A stretch of DNA of 21,759 nt from DASUAS01 sp036502765 (GTDB lineage Bacteria; Actinomycetota; Acidimicrobiia; IMCC26256; DASPTH01), in NCBI GenBank assembly GCA_036502765.1, contig DASXXX010000377.1, positions 1 through 21,759 on the forward strand. The letters are read 5' to 3'. Shown here piece by piece: positions 1 through 8,186 of this stretch (position 1 is the stretch's first letter; the number at the start of each line of letters is the position of its first letter). The position numbers were made by a program, and so were the translations under genes. Under the pieces are notes generated by a model, which saw only the letters and a list, made by a program, of their open reading frames with translations, did no database searches and was not told the DNA's origin.

Positions 1-288
1 GAGATGGTCAAGGCCGTGGGTGCGCTCTGGCCCTTCGAGCTCGTCGTCTGGCTGATTCCGGTGGGCATGGTCTCCGTGCTGAACGGCAACGTCGACGACG
101 GCTACGGCGGGCTGATGGGTTGGATGTGGGTCGTCGCGTCCATCACCACCATCGGCCTGGTGGTCGCCACCTGGTTCGCGCTGAAGGAACGCTCGTATTC
201 GGCCGTGATGGCCGCCACCGGGCTCATGTACCTCGCCATCCTCACCGGCTTCGGGATGGACCTCCTGTCCCGGGCGTTGCTGAGCTGA
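1..288 (+). CDS. Small integral membrane protein, probably the C-terminal part of a gene cut by the window edge
   Basis: The reading frame is open from the first base and ends at TGA 286-288. An ATG lies at 4-6, but only three bases precede it, so no ribosome binding site can be judged and the gene may begin outside the window. The 94 visible residues hold about three hydrophobic helices (roughly residues 8-26, 38-58 and 66-88), separated by a short polar loop rich in Asn, Asp and Gly and a KERS turn. I do not recognise the family and assign no function. It ends 45 bases before the exporter permease gene, and a possible promoter lies in that gap, so it need not belong to the polysaccharide operon. 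Confidence 0.5.
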   Translation, partial: EMVKAVGALWPFELVVWLIPVGMVSVLNGNVDDGYGGLMGWMWVVASITTIGLVVATWFALKERSYSAVMAATGLMYLAILTGFGMDLLSRALLS

Positions 289-318
289 CGCGTACAGGGG
301 TTCGAGAGGACCGTCCGG

Positions 319-324
319 TAGCGT
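319..324 (+). promoter_or_regulatory. Candidate -10 box (TAGCGT) for the exporter operon
   Basis: TAGCGT fits the actinobacterial -10 pattern TANNNT, is preceded by CCGG, and ends 9 bases before the ATG at 334. This spacing would put the transcript start at or very near the start codon, giving a leaderless message. No Shine-Dalgarno sequence and no clear -35 element is visible, so this rests on position and the A/T-containing hexamer alone. Confidence 0.3.
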
Positions 325-333
325 GATCCCACA

Positions 334-1158
334 ATGTCTCGGTTGCAGGAGTTCGCGGGGACCCAGGATCTCGCGATCAATCTGACGCTGCGCGAATTGC
401 GCGGCCGTTACAAGAAGTCCGTGCTGGGCTGGACGTGGTCGCTCCTCAACCCGCTCGCCACCGTGGCCATCTACTCGTTGGTCTTCAGCTTCTTCCTGAA
501 GATCGAACCGCCGGTCGGTCACCCGAGCGGTCTGCACTCCTTCGCGCTCTTCCTGTTGTGCGCCCTAGTCCCGTGGAACCTGTTCCAGAACGGCCTCAAC
601 ATGGGGCTCGGGTCCATCGTGGGCAACGGGAACCTCATCAAGAAGGTGTACTTCCCGCGTGAGCTGCTGGTGGCCTCAGGCACAGCTTCACTGGTGGTCA
701 CGATGCTGATCGAGCTTGGCGTCCTCTGCGCCATCCTCCTGGTTGCGGGCAACATGGTGCTCCCGTGGATACCGCTTCTCTTCGTGCTCATCGCAATCGA
801 AGCGGTGTTCGTGTTCGGGTGCGCACTCGTGCTCTCGGTGTGCAACGTCTACTTCCGCGACGTGCAGTACCTGGTCGCGATCGCGCTGCAGGTCATCTTC
901 TACACGGTGCCGATCGTCTATCCGATCCGCTACGTGCCCGTGCACGCGACGGTCTTCGGAGTCGAGATCCCGCTGCTGCGGTTGTACTCGCTCAATCCGC
1001 TCGTGCGGTTCGTCTCCGCGTTCCGCGACGTGCTCTACAACCTGCGGTTCCCGCCCCTCTGGGACACGGTGTACATCACGCTCTGGGCGATCGGCGCGCT
1101 CGTCGTCGGACTCTGGGTCTTCTCCAAGCTCGACCGTCGCCTCGCCGAGGAAGTGTGA
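334..1158 (+). CDS. ABC-2 type polysaccharide export permease (Wzm/TagG-like)
   Basis: This is the membrane subunit of an ABC exporter for O-antigen, teichoic acid or a similar lipid-linked glycan, acting in the cytoplasmic membrane. The 274 residues match the usual length of the family. The N-terminus has the amphipathic stretch typical of ABC-2 exporters (TLRELRGRYKKSVLGWTW), followed by about six membrane helices. A conserved YFRDVQYL segment precedes the fifth helix pair. The stop codon TGA overlaps the GTG start of the ATPase gene (GTGA), implying translational coupling and a stoichiometric pair. The ATG at 334 is the natural start and is preceded by a possible leaderless promoter. The family call is secure. 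The substrate is inferred only from neighbouring glycosyltransferases and methyltransferases. Confidence 0.93.
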   Translation: MSRLQEFAGTQDLAINLTLRELRGRYKKSVLGWTWSLLNPLATVAIYSLVFSFFLKIEPPVGHPSGLHSFALFLLCALVPWNLFQNGLNMGLGSIVGNGNLIKKVYFPRELLVASGTASLVVTMLIELGVLCAILLVAGNMVLPWIPLLFVLIAIEAVFVFGCALVLSVCNVYFRDVQYLVAIALQVIFYTVPIVYPIRYVPVHATVFGVEIPLLRLYSLNPLVRFVSAFRDVLYNLRFPPLWDTVYITLWAIGALVVGLWVFSKLDRRLAEEV

Positions 1159-2369
1159 CTGTGGAGCACGCGATCGTGGTTGACGACGTCTGGAAGAAGT
1201 TCCGCCTCTACGACGAGCGCAACCAGTCGTTGAAGGCAGCGCTCATGCGAGGCCGACGTGCCCGCTACCGTGAGTTCGACGCGTTGAAGGGCATCTCGTT
1301 CGAGATTCCCGAGGGTGAGACGTTTGGACTGATCGGCGAGAACGGATCCGGCAAGAGCACGTTGCTCAAGTGCATCGCGCGGATCCTCCGACCGGAGCGC
1401 GGCACGATCACGACCCAGGGCAAGATCTCCGCGTTGCTCGAACTGGGCGCCGGCTTCCACCCGGAGCTGTCCGGACGCGAGAACGTCTACCTCAACGGCG
1501 CGATCCTGGGAATGTCGAAGAAGCAGCTCGATGCGCGCTTCGACGAGATCGTCGACTTCGCCGGCCTCGCCGAGTTCATCGACTCCCCCGTGAAGAACTA
1601 CTCCTCCGGGATGTACGTGCGCCTGGGCTTCTCGGTCGCGATCAACGTCGACCCCGACCTCCTCCTCGTCGACGAGGTGCTTGCCGTCGGTGACGAGTCG
1701 TTCCAACGGAAGTGTTCGGAGAAGTTCGCCGAGCTGAAGTCGAGCGGCAAGACCATCGTCGTCGTCTCGCACGCGCTTGGGACCATGCGCACGTTGTGCG
1801 ACCGGCTCGCGCTCCTCGAGCACGGCAACCTGGTCGACGTCGGCGTGTCGGGCGAGATCATCGATGAGTACATGCACGACGTGCACGAGGACCGGATCTC
1901 CGACGGCGAGTTCGGCGTCCGCTGGGGATCAGGCGAAGGTCGCGTCGAGCACATCGAGCTCCTCGACGTGAAACAGCGACCGGTGTCGACGGTCTGTACC
2001 GGCGACACTGTGACCTTCCGTTTCCACTACTCGGTCGACGAGCCGCTCGAGAAGCCCGTGTTCGGCCTCGCGATCTACACGCTCGAGGGTGTCCACGTCA
2101 CGGGTCCGAACACCCGCGATGCGGGCGTCGTCCCCGATCAGCTCGCGGGCACCGGGTACGTTGATTTCGTCGTCGAGCGCCTGCTGCTGACGCGTGGCGT
2201 GTACGACCTGAGCGTGTCCCTCGCCGATCACGCGTTGCTGCACGTCTACGATTTTCGGCATCGCGCGTTCCGCTTCGACGTAGAGCTGGGCGACCCGCCG
2301 GAGCAGTTCGGGATCGTCGCGTTGGGCGGTCGGTGGGACTGCATGCCCCTTGAAGTCGGACCTGCGTGA
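1155..2369 (+). CDS. Polysaccharide ABC exporter ATP-binding protein with C-terminal glycan-recognition domain (Wzt-like)
   Basis: Cytoplasmic ATPase partner of the upstream permease. Read from the GTG at 1155, it is 404 residues. The Walker A motif GENGSGKST is at 61-69, followed by the LLELGAGFHPELSGREN segment typical of Wzt/TagH proteins, the signature SSGMYVRLGF, Walker B LLLVDE with Asp173-Glu174, and the switch histidine in VVSHA. From about residue 250 there is an extra beta-rich domain beginning RWGSGE and containing VFGLAIYTLEGVHVTGPNT and HRHRAF, which matches the Wzt C-terminal carbohydrate-binding domain. In the E. coli O8/O9 systems this domain selects finished, capped chains. 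The start is chosen because GTGA overlaps the permease stop; GTG 1161 is an alternative. Here the domain implies recognition of a specific glycan end, which is inference. Confidence 0.93.
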   Translation: MTVEHAIVVDDVWKKFRLYDERNQSLKAALMRGRRARYREFDALKGISFEIPEGETFGLIGENGSGKSTLLKCIARILRPERGTITTQGKISALLELGAGFHPELSGRENVYLNGAILGMSKKQLDARFDEIVDFAGLAEFIDSPVKNYSSGMYVRLGFSVAINVDPDLLLVDEVLAVGDESFQRKCSEKFAELKSSGKTIVVVSHALGTMRTLCDRLALLEHGNLVDVGVSGEIIDEYMHDVHEDRISDGEFGVRWGSGEGRVEHIELLDVKQRPVSTVCTGDTVTFRFHYSVDEPLEKPVFGLAIYTLEGVHVTGPNTRDAGVVPDQLAGTGYVDFVVERLLLTRGVYDLSVSLADHALLHVYDFRHRAFRFDVELGDPPEQFGIVALGGRWDCMPLEVGPA

Positions 2370-2382
2370 GTTCGGAGACAGC

Positions 2383-4872
2383 ATGAGCGAGACGACTCCT
2401 CTGGTCTCGGTGGTCATCGTCAACTTCCGACGGCCCGACGACACCGTCGCCTGCCTCGAGGCCGTGCGCGGGGTCGACTGGCCGGCCGACGCGCTCGAGG
2501 TGATCGTCGTCGACAACGCTTCGGGCGACGGCAGCGCCTCGCGGATCCAGGCGGCGGATACTTCCGCTCAGGTGATCGAGTCCGCCGAGAACGTCGGCTT
2601 TGCCGGCGGCTGCAACCTTGGCGCGGCGGCGGCGAGGGGTGACTACCTGGCCTTCATCAACAACGACGCCAAGCCCGATCCGCAGTGGCTGCGGGCGGCG
2701 ATTCCGGTGCTGGAGTCGAAGAGCGCGGCGTGCGTCGCCAGCAAGGTGCTCGATTGGGAGGGACGCACAATCGACTTCGTCGACGGCGCGCTCTCCTTCT
2801 ACGGCCACGGGTTCAAGCTGCACGTCGGCGAGCCGGCCGCCGAGTTCTCCGACGACGTGTCGGACGTGTTGTTCGCATCGGGCGCGGCGATGATCGTCGA
2901 CACTGCGGTGTTCGCCGAGCTCGGCGGCTTCGACGAGCGTTACTTCATGTTCTTCGAGGACGTCGACTTCGGGTGGCGGCTGTGGCTGAACGGCTACGAG
3001 GTGCGCTACGTCCCCAGTTCGGTCGTCTACCACCGACACCACGTCTCGATGAGCGACGTCGGCAGCTGGCGCGAGCACTTTCTGCTCGAGCGCAACGCCC
3101 TCTTCACGATTTACAAGAACTACGACGACGAGCACCTGCGCGACGTGCTGCCAGCCGCGCTGGCTCTGGCAGTGCGACGTGGCGTCGCGCTCGGTGGTGA
3201 CGATCCCCACGCGCTCGACATCCGGGCGGCCAGCGCCGACGAATCGCCCATGATCGAGGTGCACAAGCACACGCTCGCAGCAACCTACGCCGTCGACGCG
3301 TTCGTCGAGGCGTTCCCCGGGCTCGCCGAGGACCGCGAGCGCGTGCAGGCCGCCCGACGTCGACCCGATGCCGAGATCCTGCGGTTGTTCCGTCGACCGC
3401 TGCAGCCCAACATCGAGGCGCCGGCGTTCCGTAAGGGGTACGACGCGGTGGTCGACGCCTTCGGCATCGAAGAGGTGTTCGCGCGTCGTTCCCGGATCGT
3501 CGTCGCAACCGGCGACTCCCTGCGACCGGCGATGGCCGGTCCCGCCATCCGCGCCTGGCACATCGCGCTGGCGCTGTGCAAGGAGCACGACGTCGAGCTC
3601 GTGAGCACCACTGCGTGTGATGGTCTGTCGCACCCTGACTTCAGGGTCAGAAAGGTCGACGCTCGTGAGTTCCACCGGTTGGTCGCGTGGGCCGACATCG
3701 TCGTGTTCCAGGGCTTCGTCATGTTCGAGAACCCCGCGGTCGCGGCATCGAGCAAGATCGTGGTCGCCGACATCTACGACCCGTTCCACCTCGAGCAGCT
3801 CGAGCAGGCGCGTGACGCCGACGAGAAGGATCGGCGTCGGATCGTCCAGTCCGCCACCGACGTCCTCAACGAGCAGCTCGCACGTGGCGACTTCTTCACG
3901 TGCGCGAGCTCGAAGCAGCGCGACTTCTGGCTCGGCCAACTCGCGGCGATGGGACGCATCAACCCCCTCACCTACGACGCCGACGAGACGCTGAGCGAGC
4001 TCATCACCATCGTGCCGTTCGGGGTGAGCGACGCCCCTCCGTGCAAGACCCGCGACGTGCTCAAGGGTGTCGTGCCCGGGATCGAGCGCGACGACAAGGT
4101 GATCCTCTGGGGCGGTGGCATCTACAACTGGTTCGATCCGCTCACATTGCTGCACGCGGTTGACAAGTTGCGGGTCCGGCTCCCCGGGGTGCGCGTGTAC
4201 TTCCTTGGGCTGAAGCACCCGAACCCGCACGTCCCCGAGATGCGCATGGCGGTCGCGACCCGCCGTCTCGCCGATCAGCTCGGGCTCACCGACACGCACG
4301 TGTTCTTCAACGAAGGCTGGGTCGAGTACGACGATCGCCAGAACTACTTGCTCGAGGCGGACGTCGGCGTCAGCACCCACCTCGACCACGTCGAGACGGA
4401 GTTCTCCTTCCGCACCCGCATCCTCGACTACTTCTGGGCGGCCCTCCCGGTCGTCGCGACCGCGGGCGACTCCCTGGCCACGCTGATCGAGGAGCGGGGC
4501 GTCGGGCTCACCGTGCCGGCTGGAGACGTCGATGCGCTCGAGGAGGCGCTCTTCGACCTCCTGAGCGACGACGACCGCAATGCCGAGTGTCGGCGCAACA
4601 GCGCCGAGGTGGCCGAGACCTTCCGCTGGTCGAAGGCGCTGGCCCCGCTGGTGGAGTTCTGCCGCGACCCGAGACGGGCGCCCGACCTGCTCGACCCGGA
4701 CATGGTCCGGCTGATGGGCACCGCCCCCGGTCGGCGCACCCGACGGGAGCGCCTCGTCTACTGGCGCGAGGACTACGAGACGGTCAGGGCCTACCTGCGC
4801 TCGGGAGACTGGAAGGCCATGAGCAAGAAGGCGGGCGGGCGCGTCATGCGACAACTCGGAGGCGATCGGTGA
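2383..4872 (+). CDS. Bifunctional glycosyltransferase, GT2-like N-terminus fused to a GT4-like C-terminus
   Basis: A cytoplasmic enzyme of 829 residues with two apparent catalytic domains. Residues about 7-270 are GT2 (GT-A fold): VSVVIVNF at the start, VDNAS with Asp44, INND with Asp95, and FFEDVDFGWR around 190-199 as the acceptor/base motif. A linker of about 100 residues follows. From about 370 to 785 there is a GT-B (GT4/GT1-type) domain with an ILWGGGIYNWFDP segment, EFSFRTRILDYFWAALPVV near 673-691, and GLTVPAGD near its end. The last 40 residues are basic. The ATG at 2383 is preferred because GGAG lies 5 bases upstream; an in-frame TTG at 2350 would overlap wzt. The gene lies 13 bases after wzt and overlaps the next methyltransferase by GTGA. 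It probably adds two different sugars, or alternates linkages, in the exported glycan. Donors and acceptors cannot be read from sequence. Confidence 0.88.
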   Translation: MSETTPLVSVVIVNFRRPDDTVACLEAVRGVDWPADALEVIVVDNASGDGSASRIQAADTSAQVIESAENVGFAGGCNLGAAAARGDYLAFINNDAKPDPQWLRAAIPVLESKSAACVASKVLDWEGRTIDFVDGALSFYGHGFKLHVGEPAAEFSDDVSDVLFASGAAMIVDTAVFAELGGFDERYFMFFEDVDFGWRLWLNGYEVRYVPSSVVYHRHHVSMSDVGSWREHFLLERNALFTIYKNYDDEHLRDVLPAALALAVRRGVALGGDDPHALDIRAASADESPMIEVHKHTLAATYAVDAFVEAFPGLAEDRERVQAARRRPDAEILRLFRRPLQPNIEAPAFRKGYDAVVDAFGIEEVFARRSRIVVATGDSLRPAMAGPAIRAWHIALALCKEHDVELVSTTACDGLSHPDFRVRKVDAREFHRLVAWADIVVFQGFVMFENPAVAASSKIVVADIYDPFHLEQLEQARDADEKDRRRIVQSATDVLNEQLARGDFFTCASSKQRDFWLGQLAAMGRINPLTYDADETLSELITIVPFGVSDAPPCKTRDVLKGVVPGIERDDKVILWGGGIYNWFDPLTLLHAVDKLRVRLPGVRVYFLGLKHPNPHVPEMRMAVATRRLADQLGLTDTHVFFNEGWVEYDDRQNYLLEADVGVSTHLDHVETEFSFRTRILDYFWAALPVVATAGDSLATLIEERGVGLTVPAGDVDALEEALFDLLSDDDRNAECRRNSAEVAETFRWSKALAPLVEFCRDPRRAPDLLDPDMVRLMGTAPGRRTRRERLVYWREDYETVRAYLRSGDWKAMSKKAGGRVMRQLGGDR

Positions 4873-5579
4873 CCGACACGAAGATCCAGATCGACCTCGG
4901 CTGCGGCACGGCGAAGCGGCCCGGTCACGTCGGGCTCGACATGTACGAGATGCCGGGCGTCGACTACGTACTCGACCTCACGTCTGAGCCGTTCCCGTTC
5001 GAGGACGACTCGGTCGACGGCGTGTTCTCATCGCACTTCCTCGAGCACATCGAAGAGCCGAACCACGTGTTCTCCGAGATCGGTCGCGTGTGCCGCGACG
5101 GCGCGCGCATCGAGTTCTGGACGCCCTACGCCTGGACCAACGACGCGTTCCTCTATGGGCACCTGCACAGCATCACCGAGGAGATGTGGAACCAGATCTG
5201 CCTCTCGCACCGCGATGCGTACGTCCCCATGGTCGGGGGTCGATGGGTCCTGCGCCGCTTCGTGTACGTGATCCAGCAGCCGATCCTCGACGACCTCCGC
5301 GGTCGAGACATCGACCTCGACTTCGCGCTGCGCTACTACAAGGGCGTGGTGCACGAGATGGGTGTCGAGCTCGAGTACCGCAGCGATCTCGACGCGCCCG
5401 TGCTCGTCCCCGAGCGCATGTACGCGACCGAGCGCTTCGGCCCGCGCGTGCCGGTGAGCGCCACGGTGCCGAGCATCCGCGACGAAGCGCGCGCGCTCGT
5501 GTCGACGACGGCCGCGCGCTCGCGGGCGCTCACGTCGCGCGTCGTGAGGGCGGCCCGCCGCCGCATCGGCGCCACGTAG
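4869..5579 (+). CDS. SAM-dependent methyltransferase (class I, Methyltransf_11-like)
   Basis: The 236-residue product begins almost directly with the SAM-binding motif: IDLGCGTAKRPGHVGLDM at about residues 8-25, with the acidic Asp at the end of beta-2. A second motif is SSHFLEHIEEPNHVFSEIGRV, followed by GARIEFWTPYAW. The last 35 residues are rich in Ala and Arg and look like a basic tail. The GTG at 4869 is used because it makes a GTGA overlap with the glycosyltransferase stop, and an earlier start would leave a long non-homologous extension. Translational coupling to a glycosyltransferase and an exporter suggests methylation of a sugar in the same glycan. The acceptor is not known, and an O-methyl modification is only the commonest precedent. 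Confidence 0.85.
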   Translation: MTDTKIQIDLGCGTAKRPGHVGLDMYEMPGVDYVLDLTSEPFPFEDDSVDGVFSSHFLEHIEEPNHVFSEIGRVCRDGARIEFWTPYAWTNDAFLYGHLHSITEEMWNQICLSHRDAYVPMVGGRWVLRRFVYVIQQPILDDLRGRDIDLDFALRYYKGVVHEMGVELEYRSDLDAPVLVPERMYATERFGPRVPVSATVPSIRDEARALVSTTAARSRALTSRVVRAARRRIGAT

Positions 5580-5599
5580 TCCCGGCTCCGTCCACCGGA

Positions 5600-5605
5600 T
5601 AGTCT
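5600..5605 (+). promoter_or_regulatory. Candidate -10 box (TAGTCT) before the second methyltransferase
   Basis: TAGTCT, preceded by CCGGA, ends 6 bases before the ATG at 5612 in a 32-base intergenic gap. The spacing suits a leaderless transcript and there is no Shine-Dalgarno sequence before that ATG. It may therefore be an internal promoter of the left-arm operon. No -35 element is evident. Confidence 0.28.
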
Positions 5606-5611
5606 CGATGG

Positions 5612-6361
5612 ATGGGTGGACGGACTCACCTGGTCAGGTCGCTGACTGGGAGTGGGCTGGAGCTTGGTCCCGGGCACATCCCGTTCGAGGGTGTCGACCG
5701 GCTCCAGGTCACCTACGTCGACCGGTGGAAGCCCGACCGCATCCGTGAGCTGTTCCCAGAGCTCCCCGAGGACGCTACCTACCCCGAGATCGACGTCTTC
5801 GCCGACTTCGACGCCGACGGACTGCACGCCTTCGCCGACGACAGCCAGGACTTCGTGATCTGCAGCCACGTGCTCGAGCACCTGGCGGCGCCGCTCGCGC
5901 TCCTGCAGGAGATGGAACGCGTGCTCCGACCCGGCGGCGTGCTGATCCTTCTGCTCCCGGATCGTCGGCGCACGTTCGACCTCTACCGCACGTCGACCTC
6001 GCTCGAGCACCTTGCACGCGAGTACCGTGCTGGCGTGCGTGGCGTCGACGACGCGCACTTGTTCGAGTTCATCACGCTCGCGGTGCCGTGGCAGGCCTTC
6101 ACGCGTCGGCCCGATGGCTGGACGCGCGACGAGTTCTACGAATGGCACCACGACCGCTCGATCCACGTGCACTGCTGGACTGAGGATGAGTTCGACGAGG
6201 TGATCGACTACTGCGTCGACGCACTGCACCAGGCGTGGGAGATCGTCGATCGCCTTCCTCTCGACGATGAAGGCTTCGAGTTCGGGTACGCGCTCCGCAA
6301 GCAGCCGCGCTCGGCATGGCAGCGCGTGCGCCGGTCGTTGTCGAGCGCACTGGTCAGGTGA
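5612..6361 (+). CDS. SAM-dependent methyltransferase, second of the pair
   Basis: A 249-residue cytoplasmic protein with LELGPGHIPF at residues 16-25 as the SAM-binding glycine loop. A core motif FVICSHVLEHLAAPLALL leads into the post-core MERVLRPGGVLILLLPD, the classic class I methyltransferase signature. The middle section (HLFEFITLAVPWQ, EFYEWHHDRSIHVHCWTEDE) is rich in Trp and His and may shape the acceptor site. The C-terminus is basic and may associate with membrane. It is not a simple duplicate of the preceding methyltransferase: the two differ in the glycine loop (LGPG versus LGCG) and have different C-terminal halves. It is the last gene of the left arm and converges with a membrane protein gene 16 bases away. 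Modification or termination of the exported glycan is plausible but unproven. Confidence 0.83.
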   Translation: MGGRTHLVRSLTGSGLELGPGHIPFEGVDRLQVTYVDRWKPDRIRELFPELPEDATYPEIDVFADFDADGLHAFADDSQDFVICSHVLEHLAAPLALLQEMERVLRPGGVLILLLPDRRRTFDLYRTSTSLEHLAREYRAGVRGVDDAHLFEFITLAVPWQAFTRRPDGWTRDEFYEWHHDRSIHVHCWTEDEFDEVIDYCVDALHQAWEIVDRLPLDDEGFEFGYALRKQPRSAWQRVRRSLSSALVR

Positions 6362-6377
6362 TCACGAAGGGACTACG

Positions 6378-8108
6378 TCAGCCGGTTCCTGTCGAGCTTT
6401 GATTGCTGGCCGCGGCGAGATGGCACACGCGCGTCGTTCCCTCGGGTGGGACGCCCAGGCGTAACCACGGCTTCGTCGCGGAGACGCTGACCGCTTGCGC
6501 GACTCCGCCGCGGGATGGCCACGACTGTCCGCGACCGCGCGTCGGAGCGTCCGGTGTCGGCAGCTGGAGTTGGGTGGTGAGCGTTCCCGATCGACTCGTG
6601 GCGACCGTCACCGAGCCCGGCTGTGCGAACGACAGCACCACAACGGGCTCGTCCGACCCTGGCGTCACCACCGCGCACGAACCGACCGAGGAGACCGTCG
6701 CACCGTCGACGCCCTCCAACGTTGCCATCGCGGTTGCGCCCGGCGCCGGCGCGGGGCCGACGGAGACCTGCAGGAAGTCCGCCGCGGTGAGCTGATCCTG
6801 CTCGGTCACCCGTACGTTCCCCGGGAGCTGGTCGTCCCGCTCGAGCCGCTGCAAGTCCTCGGTCCGCAGATCGGGATCGAACTCGGGCGCCGGCGTGTGC
6901 GAGAGGAGGGGTGCACCCGACCGCACGAGCTCGGCCGCGGCGATGATCCGGTGCTTGTTCTCCTGCTTGAACTGGGCGTAGTTCCTCGCCTCGTCATTGA
7001 GCGTCGACACTCCGACGACGAGCAGCACCGCGGTCGCGCCGAGCACAAGCACGACCCGCATCGACGTAGGCGCGAGCAGCGCCGACACCGCGAGGGCCGC
7101 GGCGGGGAGCAGGAGTGCCAGGACCGCGTAGGAGTACCGCGGCGCGCCGGCCGCGTCGATGCCCAGCCCGGAGCGGCGCAGGTCGATGAGGAAGAGGAAG
7201 AGCGGCGCGCCGACGAACAGCGCTAGCACCATTGGCCATGGCGGGCAGGTGGGCCGTGCCTTCCTGATCACCCAGATGGCAAGGACGACGAGCAGGACCG
7301 CACCGATGCCCTCGAGTCCCGTGACGCGATCGACCGCGCTGACGAGACCGTGCCACACGAACTCGGGTGCCTTCTGCAGTGACGTTCGGAGGGGCTCCTG
7401 CTGGATCGACACGGCGTGCCGGCCCCACTTCGCGTACCAGAGGAGGTATGCGAGCGCAGGCGCAGCGACGATCAGCGCGGCTGGTTTCCAGCGGCGCCGC
7501 AACAGCATCGCGAGCCCCAGCACGAGCATCATCGTCAGGCCGACACCGGAGAAGAACAGCGAGACGACGACGAAGGCGCTGGCCCACGCATCTCGTCGTC
7601 GAAACGGTCCGTGGTCAGCGGCGAGCAGGAACGCCAGCAGACCGAACGCCAGCGATGCGATGAAGGTCACCTGGAACGCGTTGATGAGGTCTTCCCAGCC
7701 CGCGCCGAGCACCATGAACACCGCCGCGGCGGCGGTCGCGACCAGCCAGTCGACCCCGCAGCGGAGCATGATCCGCCACAACAAGTGGGCGACCACGAGG
7801 TGCGCGACGACGAGGACGAGCACGTAGGGGAAGTACGTGCGCACGCCGAACACCGAGAACAGCGCGCGGTACAGGAGGATCGGGAGCGTGCTCCAGTGCT
7901 CGTTGTGCGGCTCGAACAGCCCCAACTCGTGATGCCCGACCACACCCCGGCGCACGAGGAAGTCCCACTCGTCGCCGCTGAACCACTGGTGACGGTCGAT
8001 CCACAGCAGCACGACGAGGGCAACGACAAGTGACAGGGCGTGCAACACCGCCGCCCGCCGTTTGGCCGACCAGCGCGGCAGCACCTGGGTCACGCGTGCT
8101 TCCGGCAT
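6378..8108 (-). CDS. Polytopic membrane protein with GT-C glycosyltransferase-like features and a soluble C-terminal domain
   Basis: The 576 residues start with a short basic tail and then about ten membrane helices to roughly residue 370. The first outside loop holds GDEWDF (residues 45-50) and, a little later, PHNEHWS. An acidic pair in the first extracytoplasmic loop is the usual hallmark of GT-C enzymes that use polyprenyl-phosphate sugars. The last 190 residues are hydrophilic with beta-like stretches and two Cys (SCAVV and RVCHL), and should lie outside the membrane. The ATG at 8108 has GGGAG 11 bases upstream. It follows the paralogue at 8187-10139 on the same strand after 78 bases and may have its own promoter. 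The likely role is extracytoplasmic glycan decoration. A polymerase or unrelated membrane protein cannot be excluded. Confidence 0.7.
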   Translation of the reverse strand: MPEARVTQVLPRWSAKRRAAVLHALSLVVALVVLLWIDRHQWFSGDEWDFLVRRGVVGHHELGLFEPHNEHWSTLPILLYRALFSVFGVRTYFPYVLVLVVAHLVVAHLLWRIMLRCGVDWLVATAAAAVFMVLGAGWEDLINAFQVTFIASLAFGLLAFLLAADHGPFRRRDAWASAFVVVSLFFSGVGLTMMLVLGLAMLLRRRWKPAALIVAAPALAYLLWYAKWGRHAVSIQQEPLRTSLQKAPEFVWHGLVSAVDRVTGLEGIGAVLLVVLAIWVIRKARPTCPPWPMVLALFVGAPLFLFLIDLRRSGLGIDAAGAPRYSYAVLALLLPAAALAVSALLAPTSMRVVLVLGATAVLLVVGVSTLNDEARNYAQFKQENKHRIIAAAELVRSGAPLLSHTPAPEFDPDLRTEDLQRLERDDQLPGNVRVTEQDQLTAADFLQVSVGPAPAPGATAMATLEGVDGATVSSVGSCAVVTPGSDEPVVVLSFAQPGSVTVATSRSGTLTTQLQLPTPDAPTRGRGQSWPSRGGVAQAVSVSATKPWLRLGVPPEGTTRVCHLAAASNQSSTGTG

Positions 8109-8155
8109 CGAGTGGACGGCTCCCGCGAATGGTCGAGGGCGGACGGGTGACGCGG

Positions 8156-8161
8156 ATCGTA
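8156..8161 (-). promoter_or_regulatory. Candidate internal -10 box (TACGAT, minus strand)
   Basis: In the 78-base gap between two minus-strand membrane protein genes, the minus strand reads GGTACGAT. This is nearly the same octamer as the GGTACGCT found before the dehydrogenase gene. It would give a leader of about 40 bases containing the GGGAG ahead of the ATG at 8108. No -35 element is obvious. Confidence 0.22.
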
Positions 8162-8186
8162 CCTCTGGCCTGATCGGGCGCGGCGA

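Noticed and set aside
2098..4854. Open frame of 918 codons on the minus strand, antisense to the fusion glycosyltransferase
   Set aside because: Its translation is Arg/Val/Asp-rich low-complexity sequence without domains, and the + strand frame has clear GT2 and GT4 motifs. Long antisense frames are expected in such G+C-rich DNA.
6362..6377. Possible terminator between the convergent genes at 6361 and 6378
   Set aside because: The 16-base gap and its flanks show no stem-loop followed by T residues.
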